Below are positions 1 through 5,935 of a DNA stretch of 5,935 nt, piece after piece. This DNA is from Nitrospira sp. (lineage in GTDB: Bacteria > Nitrospirota > Thermodesulfovibrionia > Thermodesulfovibrionales > SM23-35): positions 1 through 5,935 of the forward strand of contig VGWZ01000123.1 of assembly GCA_016873595.1 (NCBI GenBank). The letters run 5' to 3'. The stretch's first letter is position 1. The number at the start of each line of letters is the position of its first letter. The position numbers and the translations under genes were made by a program. The notes under the pieces are model-generated. The model ran no database searches. It was not told the DNA's origin and saw nothing but the letters and a program-made list of their open reading frames with translations.

Positions 1-1027
1 CCTGATGCAAAAGACTTGAAAGTTTAACCTGATCCTGGATGTCCATATCAAGAATGGCAATACCATATTTTGCATACGGTTCAGCCACGTAGGTTTTATT
101 GACACTTCTATAAACAACCTGGGCCTTACAATTGATCTTAAAATTATTTGCAAATTCTATGTATAGCTCCGGGATAATCATACCTGGCAGAAGAACAGAA
201 TCTTCATAATATTCCTCTACTGAAAACCCGGAGCCTGAAAGATCTTCGACCTTCAGGTTAATCAACCTTCCAGTAAGAGGATGTTTGAAGATAATATTTG
301 GTGAGGGTAATAATTTATGTCTTGAACTTCTGCGTTCTTTAGGCTTAAACCTGCGCATTTGCTTGCTTATAGGTTCTAATACAAAGGTCCTTGTTTTTTG
401 GCCGAGGGTTTGTCTGATTATCTTGCATTCCCCTGAATAAAGAATGTCTTTTCCCTTTTTAAAAATTATATGCACTGTGGATTCAGGATTAATCCATTGA
501 AATGTTTGGGGTGGTTCAGCCGATACTTCTACACTGAAAGATACAGCACTAAAGTCTGAAAGAGATCCATTGAATATCACACTATTTTGAATCAATTCAA
601 CCTGTATGCCTTTGCATGAATGTCTTCTTACTTTTCGAGAACCCACTTCATAGCACGTTTCTGGAAGAATAAAACTTATTCCTTCTTCACTCATCATTTT
701 CACGTCAGCTCTCGCAAGAAGGAGTTTCTGTCCATCATTGAGGAGAAAGTTAAGAAATTTATAGGAGTTTAATTTCTGAGGAAGACCTGTTTTTTGAACC
801 CAGAGACAGTCTAAAGTGTCTCCGAGGCACGGCTGTGGCTTTGCGGGAAGAGATATGATATTAAAATATTTTAGATGTTTGAGATTAATAAGGATGGTAC
901 TATCTTGAAAGTTAATGTAGTTAAGAATGTTTACTAAATATTTCTTACTGACTTTCCTGCTTTGTTCAAGTTGGCTGTCCAGGTCAGTGTTTTGAAATAA
1001 ATGAGCAATTTTTTGTAGATTATTCAA
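1..1027 (-). CDS. Tandem PilZ-domain protein (probable c-di-GMP receptor), C-terminus cut by the window edge
   Basis: I translated this frame by hand: it is open for 342 codons from a TTG at 1025-1027 to the left edge. Seen: a canonical PilZ domain at about residues 228-330, with RxxxR at R232-R236 (ERRSSRH) and DxSxxG at D262-G267 (DLSGSG), the two c-di-GMP-binding motifs of the family. Before it, at about 128-220, is a second PilZ-like unit with RKVRR (131-135) and a matching DFSAVS (158-163) in which the final Gly is Ser, so it is probably degenerate. Residues 1-125 fit a YcgR-like N-terminal domain. PilZ proteins bind c-di-GMP and tune motility, surface behaviour or a fused output domain; whether an output domain follows lies outside the window. 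The start is uncertain: TTG has no clear Shine-Dalgarno, and the only in-frame ATGs upstream are separated from it by a TAA. The next in-frame ATG, residue 111, would cut into the fold. It has its own promoter and is separate from the operon. Confidence 0.85.
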   Translation of the reverse strand, partial: MNNLQKIAHLFQNTDLDSQLEQSRKVSKKYLVNILNYINFQDSTILINLKHLKYFNIISLPAKPQPCLGDTLDCLWVQKTGLPQKLNSYKFLNFLLNDGQKLLLARADVKMMSEEGISFILPETCYEVGSRKVRRHSCKGIQVELIQNSVIFNGSLSDFSAVSFSVEVSAEPPQTFQWINPESTVHIIFKKGKDILYSGECKIIRQTLGQKTRTFVLEPISKQMRRFKPKERRSSRHKLLPSPNIIFKHPLTGRLINLKVEDLSGSGFSVEEYYEDSVLLPGMIIPELYIEFANNFKINCKAQVVYRSVNKTYVAEPYAKYGIAILDMDIQDQVKLSSLLHQ

Positions 1028-1030
1028 TTT

Positions 1031-1069
1031 TTATTCAATATAGGTTATCTTTGCTTTTACTTTCATCAT
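1031..1069 (-). other. Short in-frame ORF upstream of the PilZ gene (leader peptide or severed N-terminus)
   Basis: Two adjacent ATG codons (1067-1069 and 1064-1066) open a 12-codon reading frame, MMKVKAKITYIE, that ends at a TAA at 1031-1033. It is in exactly the same frame as the PilZ gene, whose first possible start (TTG, 1025-1027) follows one codon later. Either this is an untranslated or leader stretch, or it is the original N-terminus separated from the body by a nonsense change. No good Shine-Dalgarno precedes the ATGs. The stop is certain from the sequence; the interpretation is open. Confidence 0.35.
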
Positions 1070-1076
1070 TCGAATG
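1067..1076. repeat. 10-bp perfect palindrome at the PilZ leader start
   Basis: CATTCGAATG is its own reverse complement and contains the first ATG of the short leader frame. It lies about 45 bp downstream of the predicted -10 box, so it could be an operator or it could be chance in an A/T-rich leader. A weaker 5-bp hairpin (1082-1086 with 1093-1097) lies just upstream of it in transcription order. Confidence 0.25.
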
Positions 1077-1120
1077 TAATACAGTTTTGTCGAACTGCCG
1101 GAAGGATTATTCATATAAAT

Positions 1121-1149
1121 ATTCTATTTTACACGCAATATTAAATCAA
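1121..1149 (-). promoter_or_regulatory. Candidate sigma-70 promoter for the PilZ gene
   Basis: On the minus strand, TTGATT (1144-1149, four of six to TTGACA) is followed after exactly 17 bp by TAGAAT (1121-1126, five of six to TATAAT). Transcription would begin near 1114, leaving a leader of about 45 nt to the ATG pair or about 87 nt to the TTG start. The site lies just beyond the stop codon of the preceding gene. That fits a separate transcription unit for the PilZ gene. No typical GC-rich terminator is visible between the two units. Confidence 0.5.
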
Positions 1150-1164
1150 GATTTTTGTGTACTA

Positions 1165-1872
1165 TTAAAGCTTTTTCTTGATCTCCTCCCAATCCTTTAC
1201 TTCCTGTGCATCTTCTCCCCCTTCAAAGCTGAAGGCAAGGGGTTTATATCCCTTCGCAGATTCGATCACGGCTCCACTTCCAATTATTGCCTTAATCTTA
1301 AACCCCATTTCATGAATATCATCAAATAGTGCCCCTTGCTTCCATGGGATAACAGGTAACTCCATAAATTCATTCCCTTTAAGCCATGCTTTGAGCGCTT
1401 TCACATTGAGGAGCCCTGTCTGGAGAAAAACAATTGGAAATCTCCTGTACATTTCCTTTATTGCCTTCTGACTCCCGTGTTTTGGCTCCTTTGAAAATGG
1501 TCCTTTAAACAGACTTCCCTCTACATCAACAAAGATAATCTTCGTTCCTTTTTTCAAAGAAAGAAGGAGCCCATTCCCTTCACCAACACCTGACTTTACC
1601 GTTATTCGATGGAGACCAGTTTTTATCGTGGTAAATTGTCTGAATGCAAAGCCATCACCACCTGAAAGGGTTTTGCCAATGGACTTCCCATCAACAAAAA
1701 ACTCTACAAGCTCACCGCCTTTGCTGAGGATTTTCCCCCTCGTCTCAGCCCTGAGCATGACCTCTTCTCCTTGAGGCACCACTATATCATGGACTATTAC
1801 ATCTGATAGAGCACTTGAGTGGAATACAAATAATAAAAAGATGGAAAAGATAAACGCCACCAAAACTCTCAT
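1165..1872 (-). CDS. Exported protein with a degenerate HAD-like domain
   Basis: A 235-residue protein. Residues 1-23 form a signal peptide: Arg at 2, a hydrophobic stretch at 3-18, and a likely cleavage near ALS-D24. Residues 24-108 look like an all-beta, Ig-like domain (VPQGEEVMLRAET, VEFFVDGKSIGKT, TGLHRITVKSG). Residues 109-217 resemble a HAD-superfamily core: IIFVDVEGSLF gives motif I with D116, but E118 replaces the usual second Asp; T152 in FLQTG fits motif II; the region where motif IV should be (GSGAVIESAKGYK, 198-210) lacks the expected acidic pair. It is therefore probably not a normal phosphatase. ATG 1872 is preceded by GTGAG (1879-1883), six bases away and overlapping the selB stop, so it appears translationally coupled as the last operon gene. 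I do not recognise a named family, and no link to selenocysteine use is shown beyond position. Confidence 0.8.
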   Translation of the reverse strand: MRVLVAFIFSIFLLFVFHSSALSDVIVHDIVVPQGEEVMLRAETRGKILSKGGELVEFFVDGKSIGKTLSGGDGFAFRQFTTIKTGLHRITVKSGVGEGNGLLLSLKKGTKIIFVDVEGSLFKGPFSKEPKHGSQKAIKEMYRRFPIVFLQTGLLNVKALKAWLKGNEFMELPVIPWKQGALFDDIHEMGFKIKAIIGSGAVIESAKGYKPLAFSFEGGEDAQEVKDWEEIKKKL

Positions 1873-1879
1873 TGTAAGC

Positions 1880-3757
1880 TCACTTAAGTAAGAGTTTCCT
1901 CACATCTCCAACTCTTAATGTAATCTTATTCGAATCAAGGTATTCAAGGAAGGGAAGGGCATATTTTCTTGTAGTGCTGAGGATATCCCTGAATTCTGCC
2001 ACAGTCATTTCCGGTTTTCCCCTGAAAAAACCTTTGAGGCTCTCGATTATTTTATTGTAAGTAGAGGTAGTGATGTACATTGAGTCATTAATCCTCACAA
2101 GACTCCCTTCTTTTACCATAAGTCTCAGTATATCTGATAGATGCTTCGGATCAAGTTCAAGAGACCGGGACAGTTCTTCCTTGGTTGGAGGTTGAAATCC
2201 ACTGTTTTCCAGAAGTTCGAGTATCTTTATTTTGAGTGTTTCATCTGCCGCGGACAAAGCCATACTGTGGGTTGCAAGTCGCGCTATCTCTTTATCTATG
2301 GCAATATCTTTAAGTAATGTAATCATGCCACTAAAAAGCCTTGGTTCACTATTGAGATTGGCCCTGAGTTCTTCTTTGAGCATTCCAGGCTTGAGAGGAT
2401 TTTTCTCATGAAACTCAGTCATAATCTTTTTCACAGCTTCTTTAAAGACATTGAATGCACTGTTATGGAGCAGGATGTCTTCGAATTGTATCAAGACATT
2501 ATTTTCTTTTAATGTTGAGATGGAATCTTTTATCAATGGAATCTCTGCCTTTATCCATCCTTCAATGAATGAGATGGGCATGCCCCTCATTCCAGCTTTT
2601 TTAATTTTCGTTGCTATCTTTTCAGGAAGAGTTCCCGATTCAAATATTTTTAAATCATCGATACCCTCTTTGCGTTTTCTACGGTATGAAGATGGGTCAA
2701 GGACCTCACCTCCGCCGATTGTTTCCACAGGAGAAAATCTCCTGATGATATATCTGTCCCCGGACATAGAAATAACAGGATCCTGAAGCCTGAACTGGCA
2801 GTAACAACTTTCACCAGCCTTGAGTTCATCTCTCTCATAAAGGATGATTCTCGCTAATACATCCGAGGTACCAAGGTAGAAATGGACAAGGCCCTTACTT
2901 TTCAGGGCAGGTGCATCTTTAAGTAATTCTACTTTTGCATCAATCGTTTTTGTTGAAGAAAACCTTTCTGGTATTACAACGGTATCTCCCCTCTTTAATT
3001 CTTCTTTCTTGACCCCCTGAAGATTTATCGCTACCCTCTGGCCTGCATACGCTGTCTGCATGGGTTTCCCATGGCTGTGAAGACCGCGGACCCTGCTTTT
3101 GATGGTGCTCGGAAGTATCTCAAGCGTATCATCAACAGATATACTTCCGGATATTGCTGTTCCTGTCACAACAGTCCCGAATCCCTTTAATATAAAAACC
3201 CTGTCAATAGGAAGCCTGAAAAGACCTTTTGTTTGTTTTGGCTCGACTCCTAATGCAACATTTTTGATCTCTTCCTTAAGTAATTCGATATTAAACATGG
3301 TCTTTGATGAAACAGGAACTATTACTGCTTCTTCAAGGAATGTACCTTTTACAAAGTCTCTCACTTCATCTTCTACAAGTTCGAGCCACTCTTTCTCCAC
3401 AAGGTCTGCCTTTGTGATCGCGATAAGACCTGATTTAATTTTGAGAAGGTTGCATATAGAAAGATGTTCTCGGCTCTGTGGCATGATTCCTTCATCAGCA
3501 GCAATCACAAAAAGCACAAGGTCTATTCCACCTGCACCTGCGAGCATGTTCTTCACAAGCCTTTCGTGCCCAGGTACATCCACAATCCCCACGGTGAGCC
3601 CGTCAGGATATGTTAAGTCTGCAAAACCAAGGTCAATCGTGATACCACGCTCTTTCTCTTCCTTGAGCCTGTCAGGATCTATGCCTGTCAACGCCTTAAC
3701 AAGGGCACTTTTACCATGGTCAATATGTCCTGCTGTCCCGAGGATTACATATCGCAT
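1880..3757 (-). CDS. selB: Selenocysteine-specific translation elongation factor SelB
   Basis: This 625-residue GTPase delivers selenocysteyl-tRNA(Sec) to ribosomes paused at UGA codons that carry a SECIS hairpin. Seen: G1 [11 protein letters not shown] (7-17), switch [11 protein letters not shown] (36-45), G3 DVPGH (60-64), G4 TKAD (115-118) and G5 SSK (150-152). Beta-barrel domains II and III follow (about 175-355, with [15 protein letters not shown] and the region ending GGGEVLDP). Winged-helix repeats fill about 375-625. The last contains [20 protein letters not shown] (585-604), the conserved SECIS-RNA-binding domain. The length is normal and all GTPase motifs are intact, so it should be functional. 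The start overlaps the mqnD 3' end by 13 bp and has AGGGA (3767-3771) nine bases upstream. The gene ends in TGA, which I read as a true stop because the protein is already full length. selA, selC and selD are not in the window. Confidence 0.97.
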   Translation of the reverse strand: MRYVILGTAGHIDHGKSALVKALTGIDPDRLKEEKERGITIDLGFADLTYPDGLTVGIVDVPGHERLVKNMLAGAGGIDLVLFVIAADEGIMPQSREHLSICNLLKIKSGLIAITKADLVEKEWLELVEDEVRDFVKGTFLEEAVIVPVSSKTMFNIELLKEEIKNVALGVEPKQTKGLFRLPIDRVFILKGFGTVVTGTAISGSISVDDTLEILPSTIKSRVRGLHSHGKPMQTAYAGQRVAINLQGVKKEELKRGDTVVIPERFSSTKTIDAKVELLKDAPALKSKGLVHFYLGTSDVLARIILYERDELKAGESCYCQFRLQDPVISMSGDRYIIRRFSPVETIGGGEVLDPSSYRRKRKEGIDDLKIFESGTLPEKIATKIKKAGMRGMPISFIEGWIKAEIPLIKDSISTLKENNVLIQFEDILLHNSAFNVFKEAVKKIMTEFHEKNPLKPGMLKEELRANLNSEPRLFSGMITLLKDIAIDKEIARLATHSMALSAADETLKIKILELLENSGFQPPTKEELSRSLELDPKHLSDILRLMVKEGSLVRINDSMYITTSTYNKIIESLKGFFRGKPEMTVAEFRDILSTTRKYALPFLEYLDSNKITLRVGDVRKLLLK

Positions 3758-4665
3758 AGAACATCATCCCTTGATTTTTTGATAATTCCTCTCTCTTCCG
3801 CCATTCTCAGTAACTCTTTAACTGCTAATATTCCATCTTCACCAATGTCTATTGAATAATCATTCACATAAAGATTTATATGCTGTTCTATTACTTTATC
3901 TTCGAGTTCCTGTGAATGTTGTGTTAAATAATTCTTTGGCTCATCCCTGTGGGTGAATGCATACTCAACACTTTTTCTCACAAAAGAATTAATCCTTTTT
4001 ATCAGGTCTTCCCCAAGATTTCTTTTCACAAGTATTCCACCGAGTGGTACTGGTAGTCCTGTCTCATTTTCCCACCATTCACCAAGGTCTACAACTTTCT
4101 TTAATCCATACAATGGATAGGTAAATCTGCCTTCATGGATGATGAGTCCCACATCAACATCTTTGTTCTTTACAGCCTCTATAATTTTATGAAACGGCAT
4201 TTCGATGTATGTGCAAGGGAAAGTGCGTTTTCCCTGCGACTTTTTCCCATTTGAGGGGGATCCCGCAAGGGGGACAGAGTCCCCCTTGCGTAGCAGGTCT
4301 GAAGTAAAGAGTTGTAAAAGCAGATATGCAGTAGTAAGTTTTCCAGGGATTGCAATTCTTTTGCCCTGTAAATCTTTTATGGTGTAATCTTCCCTTACCA
4401 CCACCAGAGGTCCACATCTTCTACCGATAGCACTCCCTGAGCGGAGCAAACAATAGTGGTCACGGAGATAGCCGAATGCATGATACGAAACTTTTGTGAT
4501 ATCAAGCTCTGCATGCAACGCCATTTGATTTAAAGTTTCAACATCGAGCAGGATTTCTTTAAAATGTAAGTCTCCTGTATCAATCTTTCCATGGACAAGT
4601 GCATAGAATATGAATATGTCATTAGGACAGGGTGAATAGCCAAGAGAAATAGGTTTTGTAATCAT
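3745..4665 (-). CDS. mqnD: 1,4-dihydroxy-6-naphthoate synthase MqnD, carrying an in-frame insertion
   Basis: MqnD converts cyclic dehypoxanthinyl futalosine to 1,4-dihydroxy-6-naphthoate in the futalosine route to menaquinone; the fold is that of a periplasmic-type binding protein, but it acts in the cytosol. Seen: the hallmark [19 protein letters not shown] near the N-terminus (8-26), [10 protein letters not shown] (41-50), the [10 protein letters not shown] helix (111-120), and [12 protein letters not shown] (173-184) with H177 at the place of catalytic His145 of the Thermus enzyme. The protein has 306 residues; residues 126-151 are a Gly/Ser/Lys/Pro-rich insert encoded by a palindromic repeat, without which it would have 280, close to the usual length. 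From TTAY to the catalytic His there are 66 residues here versus 39 in Thermus MqnD as I recall it. The remaining motifs look intact, so activity is plausible. ATG overlaps the aminopeptidase stop as ATGA; it overlaps selB by 13 bp. Confidence 0.96.
   Translation of the reverse strand: MITKPISLGYSPCPNDIFIFYALVHGKIDTGDLHFKEILLDVETLNQMALHAELDITKVSYHAFGYLRDHYCLLRSGSAIGRRCGPLVVVREDYTIKDLQGKRIAIPGKLTTAYLLLQLFTSDLLRKGDSVPLAGSPSNGKKSQGKRTFPCTYIEMPFHKIIEAVKNKDVDVGLIIHEGRFTYPLYGLKKVVDLGEWWENETGLPVPLGGILVKRNLGEDLIKRINSFVRKSVEYAFTHRDEPKNYLTQHSQELEDKVIEQHINLYVNDYSIDIGEDGILAVKELLRMAEERGIIKKSRDDVLCDM
4213..4290. mobile_element. In-frame palindromic repeat element inside mqnD (MITE- or RPE-like)
   Basis: About 78 bp with a two-hairpin structure. 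The ends are inverted repeats: GCAAGGG at 4213-4219 and CCCTTGC at 4283-4289. Hairpin A (4213-4237) pairs GCA/AGGGAAA-type arms with one bulged A around a short loop. Hairpin B (4264-4290) is perfect. A 26-bp spacer (4238-4263) holds TCCC and GGGGGATCC stretches that could pair alternatively. The element is locally richer in G+C than its surroundings, is 26 codons long, and contains no TAA, TAG or TGA trinucleotide on the mqnD strand, so it can be read through there in any frame. It coincides with the extra residues 126-151 of MqnD. No target duplication is clear and no transposase is nearby, so exact ends and mobility are inferred. There is only one copy in this window. Confidence 0.7.
4264..4290. 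repeat. Perfect 12-bp hairpin (3-nt loop) within the mqnD insert
   Basis: CGCAAGGGGGAC (4264-4275) and GTCCCCCTTGCG (4279-4290) are exact reverse complements around the loop AGA. This is the strongest inverted repeat I found in the window. It lies within an open coding frame rather than between genes and has no T-run after it on the transcribed (minus) sense, so it is not a terminator. It is the core of the palindromic element in mqnD. Confidence 0.95.
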
Positions 4666-5795
4666 TCTATCCGTAGTAATTTACCTGCTTTAAGGATGGT
4701 CTCCTTGCCCCCATCTTTATAAATCAATGTCACCGTTGGTTTAAAAAATACAAAGTCCTGATGGAAGGGTGTCTTCACAGTACCACCAAATGAGCTGTTG
4801 TCACCAAGGGCAATATGGATTGTGCCGAGGATTTTTTCTGATTCAAGTATATTATCAGGTCTTGTTGCACGGTCATTTGTGCCAATGCCAAGCTCCGCAA
4901 TATTCCCGTTTTCCTTCCTTTCGGAAAGCTTTGCAGTAAGATATTCAGTAAATTCATCTTTACCCGAGATATCCACAACATAACCATTCTTAACGGTGAG
5001 TGTTATGGGAGATTGAAGCTGTCTTGTGGGAGCCCATTCAAGGATGAGCCTTCCATGAGATGTTCCTTCCAAAGGTGCGAGGAATACCTCACCTGCGGGA
5101 AGGTTACCAAAAGAACCGGGTCTTGTCAGGATTCCTGTATCTGCCTTTGCTTTTCTCCCCTTCTTTGAAAAAGAGATAACAGTTCCATTTAAGGTCTTCA
5201 CCTCTATCCACTCAGCATCATTCACTATCTTTGCGATCTTTCTTGTCCTATTTGCAAGGGACTTCCAGTCAACATTCATAGAACTTTCAAGCATGGAAAT
5301 ATCGAATAGTGGCATACTCGCATACCTACAGCCACAAATCCTTGTCAGGAAATCCCTGAACCTCGTATGGCTCGTAGAATAATTTGAAAGTGCAATAACA
5401 CAGTTTACTGCCCTATTCTTATGCCTCCTGATAATATCCTCTGCTCTTTTAATGTCTGTGTCTTTTGCTTCCTTCATCAGTAGAGGGAAAAGGAGCTCTT
5501 CTTTCTTCAAGACTGCAATCGCCTTCTCTCCGAATGCAAGCTCCCAGAGTTCTAAAGGAGGTTCAGCACCATGACTCCCTGTAGCAGGATATTCATGAGA
5601 TGTGAGTGTCTTGCAGAAATTTTTACCTGTTTCTGCGGTAAGTAAAGAGATGCATCTGAGCCTTGACCTTCGTTCACTATCAGATTCGTCTGTCTTTTCA
5701 TTCTCCGAAGGTCTGTCAGTAAAGAGAAGAACTCTCTCGTATTTTTTTACACCGAGGTTGACTCTAAATATGTCTTTGAGTGCGCGGGTTATCAA
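4662..5795 (-). CDS. M29-family metallo-aminopeptidase (thermophilic aminopeptidase type)
   Basis: Family M29 enzymes are cytosolic, two-metal aminopeptidases that remove N-terminal residues from peptides. Numbering from the TTG start (377 residues): FGNLPAGEVFLAPLEGTSHG (229-248) holds the first ligand candidate E236; NIAELGIGTN (298-307) holds E301; ILGTIHIALGDNSSFGG (322-338) holds H327; and HQD (345-347) supplies the last His and Asp. These match the Glu, Glu, His, His-x-Asp ligand order of the family. Spacing between the second and third blocks is shorter than in the Thermus enzyme, and the family Tyr seven residues after the first His appears to be Ser. The N-terminal part is diverged. 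I chose TTG 5793-5795 because AGGAG (5800-5804) lies four bases upstream and overlaps the purF stop. The longer ORF from ATG 5882 would overlap purF by 80 bp. The stop overlaps mqnD by 4 bp. Confidence 0.85.
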   Translation of the reverse strand: MITRALKDIFRVNLGVKKYERVLLFTDRPSENEKTDESDSERRSRLRCISLLTAETGKNFCKTLTSHEYPATGSHGAEPPLELWELAFGEKAIAVLKKEELLFPLLMKEAKDTDIKRAEDIIRRHKNRAVNCVIALSNYSTSHTRFRDFLTRICGCRYASMPLFDISMLESSMNVDWKSLANRTRKIAKIVNDAEWIEVKTLNGTVISFSKKGRKAKADTGILTRPGSFGNLPAGEVFLAPLEGTSHGRLILEWAPTRQLQSPITLTVKNGYVVDISGKDEFTEYLTAKLSERKENGNIAELGIGTNDRATRPDNILESEKILGTIHIALGDNSSFGGTVKTPFHQDFVFFKPTVTLIYKDGGKETILKAGKLLRIE

Positions 5796-5799
5796 ATCG

Positions 5800-5804
5800 C
5801 TCCT
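5800..5804 (-). promoter_or_regulatory. Shine-Dalgarno for the aminopeptidase, overlapping the purF stop
   Basis: The minus strand reads AGGAG here, sharing bases with the purF TAG (5803-5805), then four bases to TTG 5793-5795. A ribosome finishing purF would sit on this site, so the two genes are probably translationally coupled. This site decides the start in favour of the TTG over the upstream ATG at 5882, which lies inside purF. Confidence 0.65.
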
Positions 5805-5935
5805 ATCTGAACAAAAACTCCATCTGTTCGAGGTGTTCACCAGGAAAACTGATAGGATACTCATTATCAAAACAGGCAGCACAGTAATTGTGTGAATCAG
5901 GTACTATCCTCTTCAACCCTTCAAGACTTAAATAC
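5803..5935 (-). CDS. purF: Amidophosphoribosyltransferase PurF, C-terminal 43 residues only
   Basis: Only the 3' end is in the window; the rest lies beyond the right edge. I translated it by hand: it begins YLSLEGLKRIVPDSHNYCAA and ends FLFR at a TAG. YLSLEGL plus NYCAACF followed by a YPI segment is the C-terminal signature of PurF, which makes 5-phosphoribosylamine from PRPP and glutamine in the first step of purine synthesis. The CxxC (C18 and C21 of the fragment) corresponds to the last two ligands of the [4Fe-4S] cluster in the Bacillus subtilis-type enzyme, so this is the cluster-containing form, which needs oxygen-sensitive assembly. It precedes the aminopeptidase with a 7-bp gap and is the first visible gene of the operon. 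Confidence 0.9.
   Translation of the reverse strand, partial: YLSLEGLKRIVPDSHNYCAACFDNEYPISFPGEHLEQMEFLFR

Noticed and set aside
1145..1182. Inverted repeat ATCAAGA/TCTTGAT as a terminator after the operon
   Set aside because: Arms are only 7 bp, A/T-rich, 24 bp apart, and overlap both the coding end and the -35 box; too weak to call.
1234..1241. GCAAGGGG resembling the end of the mqnD repeat, and a similar GCAAGGGA near 5254
   Set aside because: Isolated short matches in coding sequence without paired arms; consistent with chance.
1051..1329. Plus-strand open frame of 92 codons
   Set aside because: It covers the leader of the PilZ gene and the 3' end of the exported-protein gene in antisense; no domain is recognisable and no good ribosome site was seen.
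1880..1882. selB TGA as a possible selenocysteine codon with read-through
   Set aside because: SelB is full length with its complete final winged helix, and read-through would add an unconserved 30-codon tail in the wrong frame of the next gene.
3099..3782. Long open frame on the plus strand (227 codons)
   Set aside because: It is fully antisense to the N-terminal half of selB and lies over conserved GTPase motifs; the product is Ser/Pro-rich with no recognisable domain.
4187..4417. Alternate-frame minus-strand ORF across the repeat
   Set aside because: Its openness is explained by the stop-free repeat; the surrounding codons belong to conserved MqnD sequence in the other frame.
5796..5882. 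ATG start of the aminopeptidase at 5882 with a hydrophobic leader
   Set aside because: The stretch is the PurF C-terminus in another frame, and a coupled TTG start with a Shine-Dalgarno lies directly after the purF stop.

Overview
The window carries a compact, minus-strand run of bacterial genes at moderate-to-low G+C. Reading in the direction of transcription (right to left): the 3' end of purF (purine synthesis), an M29-type metallo-aminopeptidase, mqnD (menaquinone synthesis by the futalosine route), selB (selenocysteine elongation factor) and an exported protein with a degenerate HAD-like domain. Junctions are a 7-bp gap, a 4-bp overlap, a 13-bp overlap and a 7-bp gap, so these five genes look like one operon that enters from beyond the right edge. 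After about 95-135 bp without an obvious gene comes a separate minus-strand gene for a tandem-PilZ (c-di-GMP receptor type) protein, which runs off the left edge and has a plausible sigma-70 promoter of its own.

Futalosine-type menaquinone synthesis, selenocysteine decoding and a PilZ effector together suggest an anaerobic or microaerophilic Gram-negative-type bacterium, for instance from Nitrospirota or Desulfobacterota. This is an inference from gene content and protein style; there is no rRNA or other phylogenetic marker here. No tRNA, rRNA, CRISPR array or intact insertion sequence was seen.

The most unusual item is a roughly 78-bp palindromic element (4213-4290) lying inside mqnD. It contains two hairpins, one a perfect 12-bp stem, has 7-bp terminal inverted repeats, is a multiple of three long, and has no stop trinucleotide on the mqnD coding strand. 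It adds about 26 Gly/Ser/Lys/Pro-rich residues (126-151) to MqnD at a point where the Thermus enzyme, as I recall it, has none. It looks like a protein-coding palindromic repeat comparable in principle to the Rickettsia palindromic elements, but unlike any family I can name.

Other points: the longest ORF for the aminopeptidase overlaps purF by 80 bp and its start is probably wrong, a TTG with a Shine-Dalgarno on the purF stop being better. The PilZ gene has no usable ATG near its 5' end except one separated from the body by an in-frame TAA. The HAD-like protein lacks key catalytic acids.
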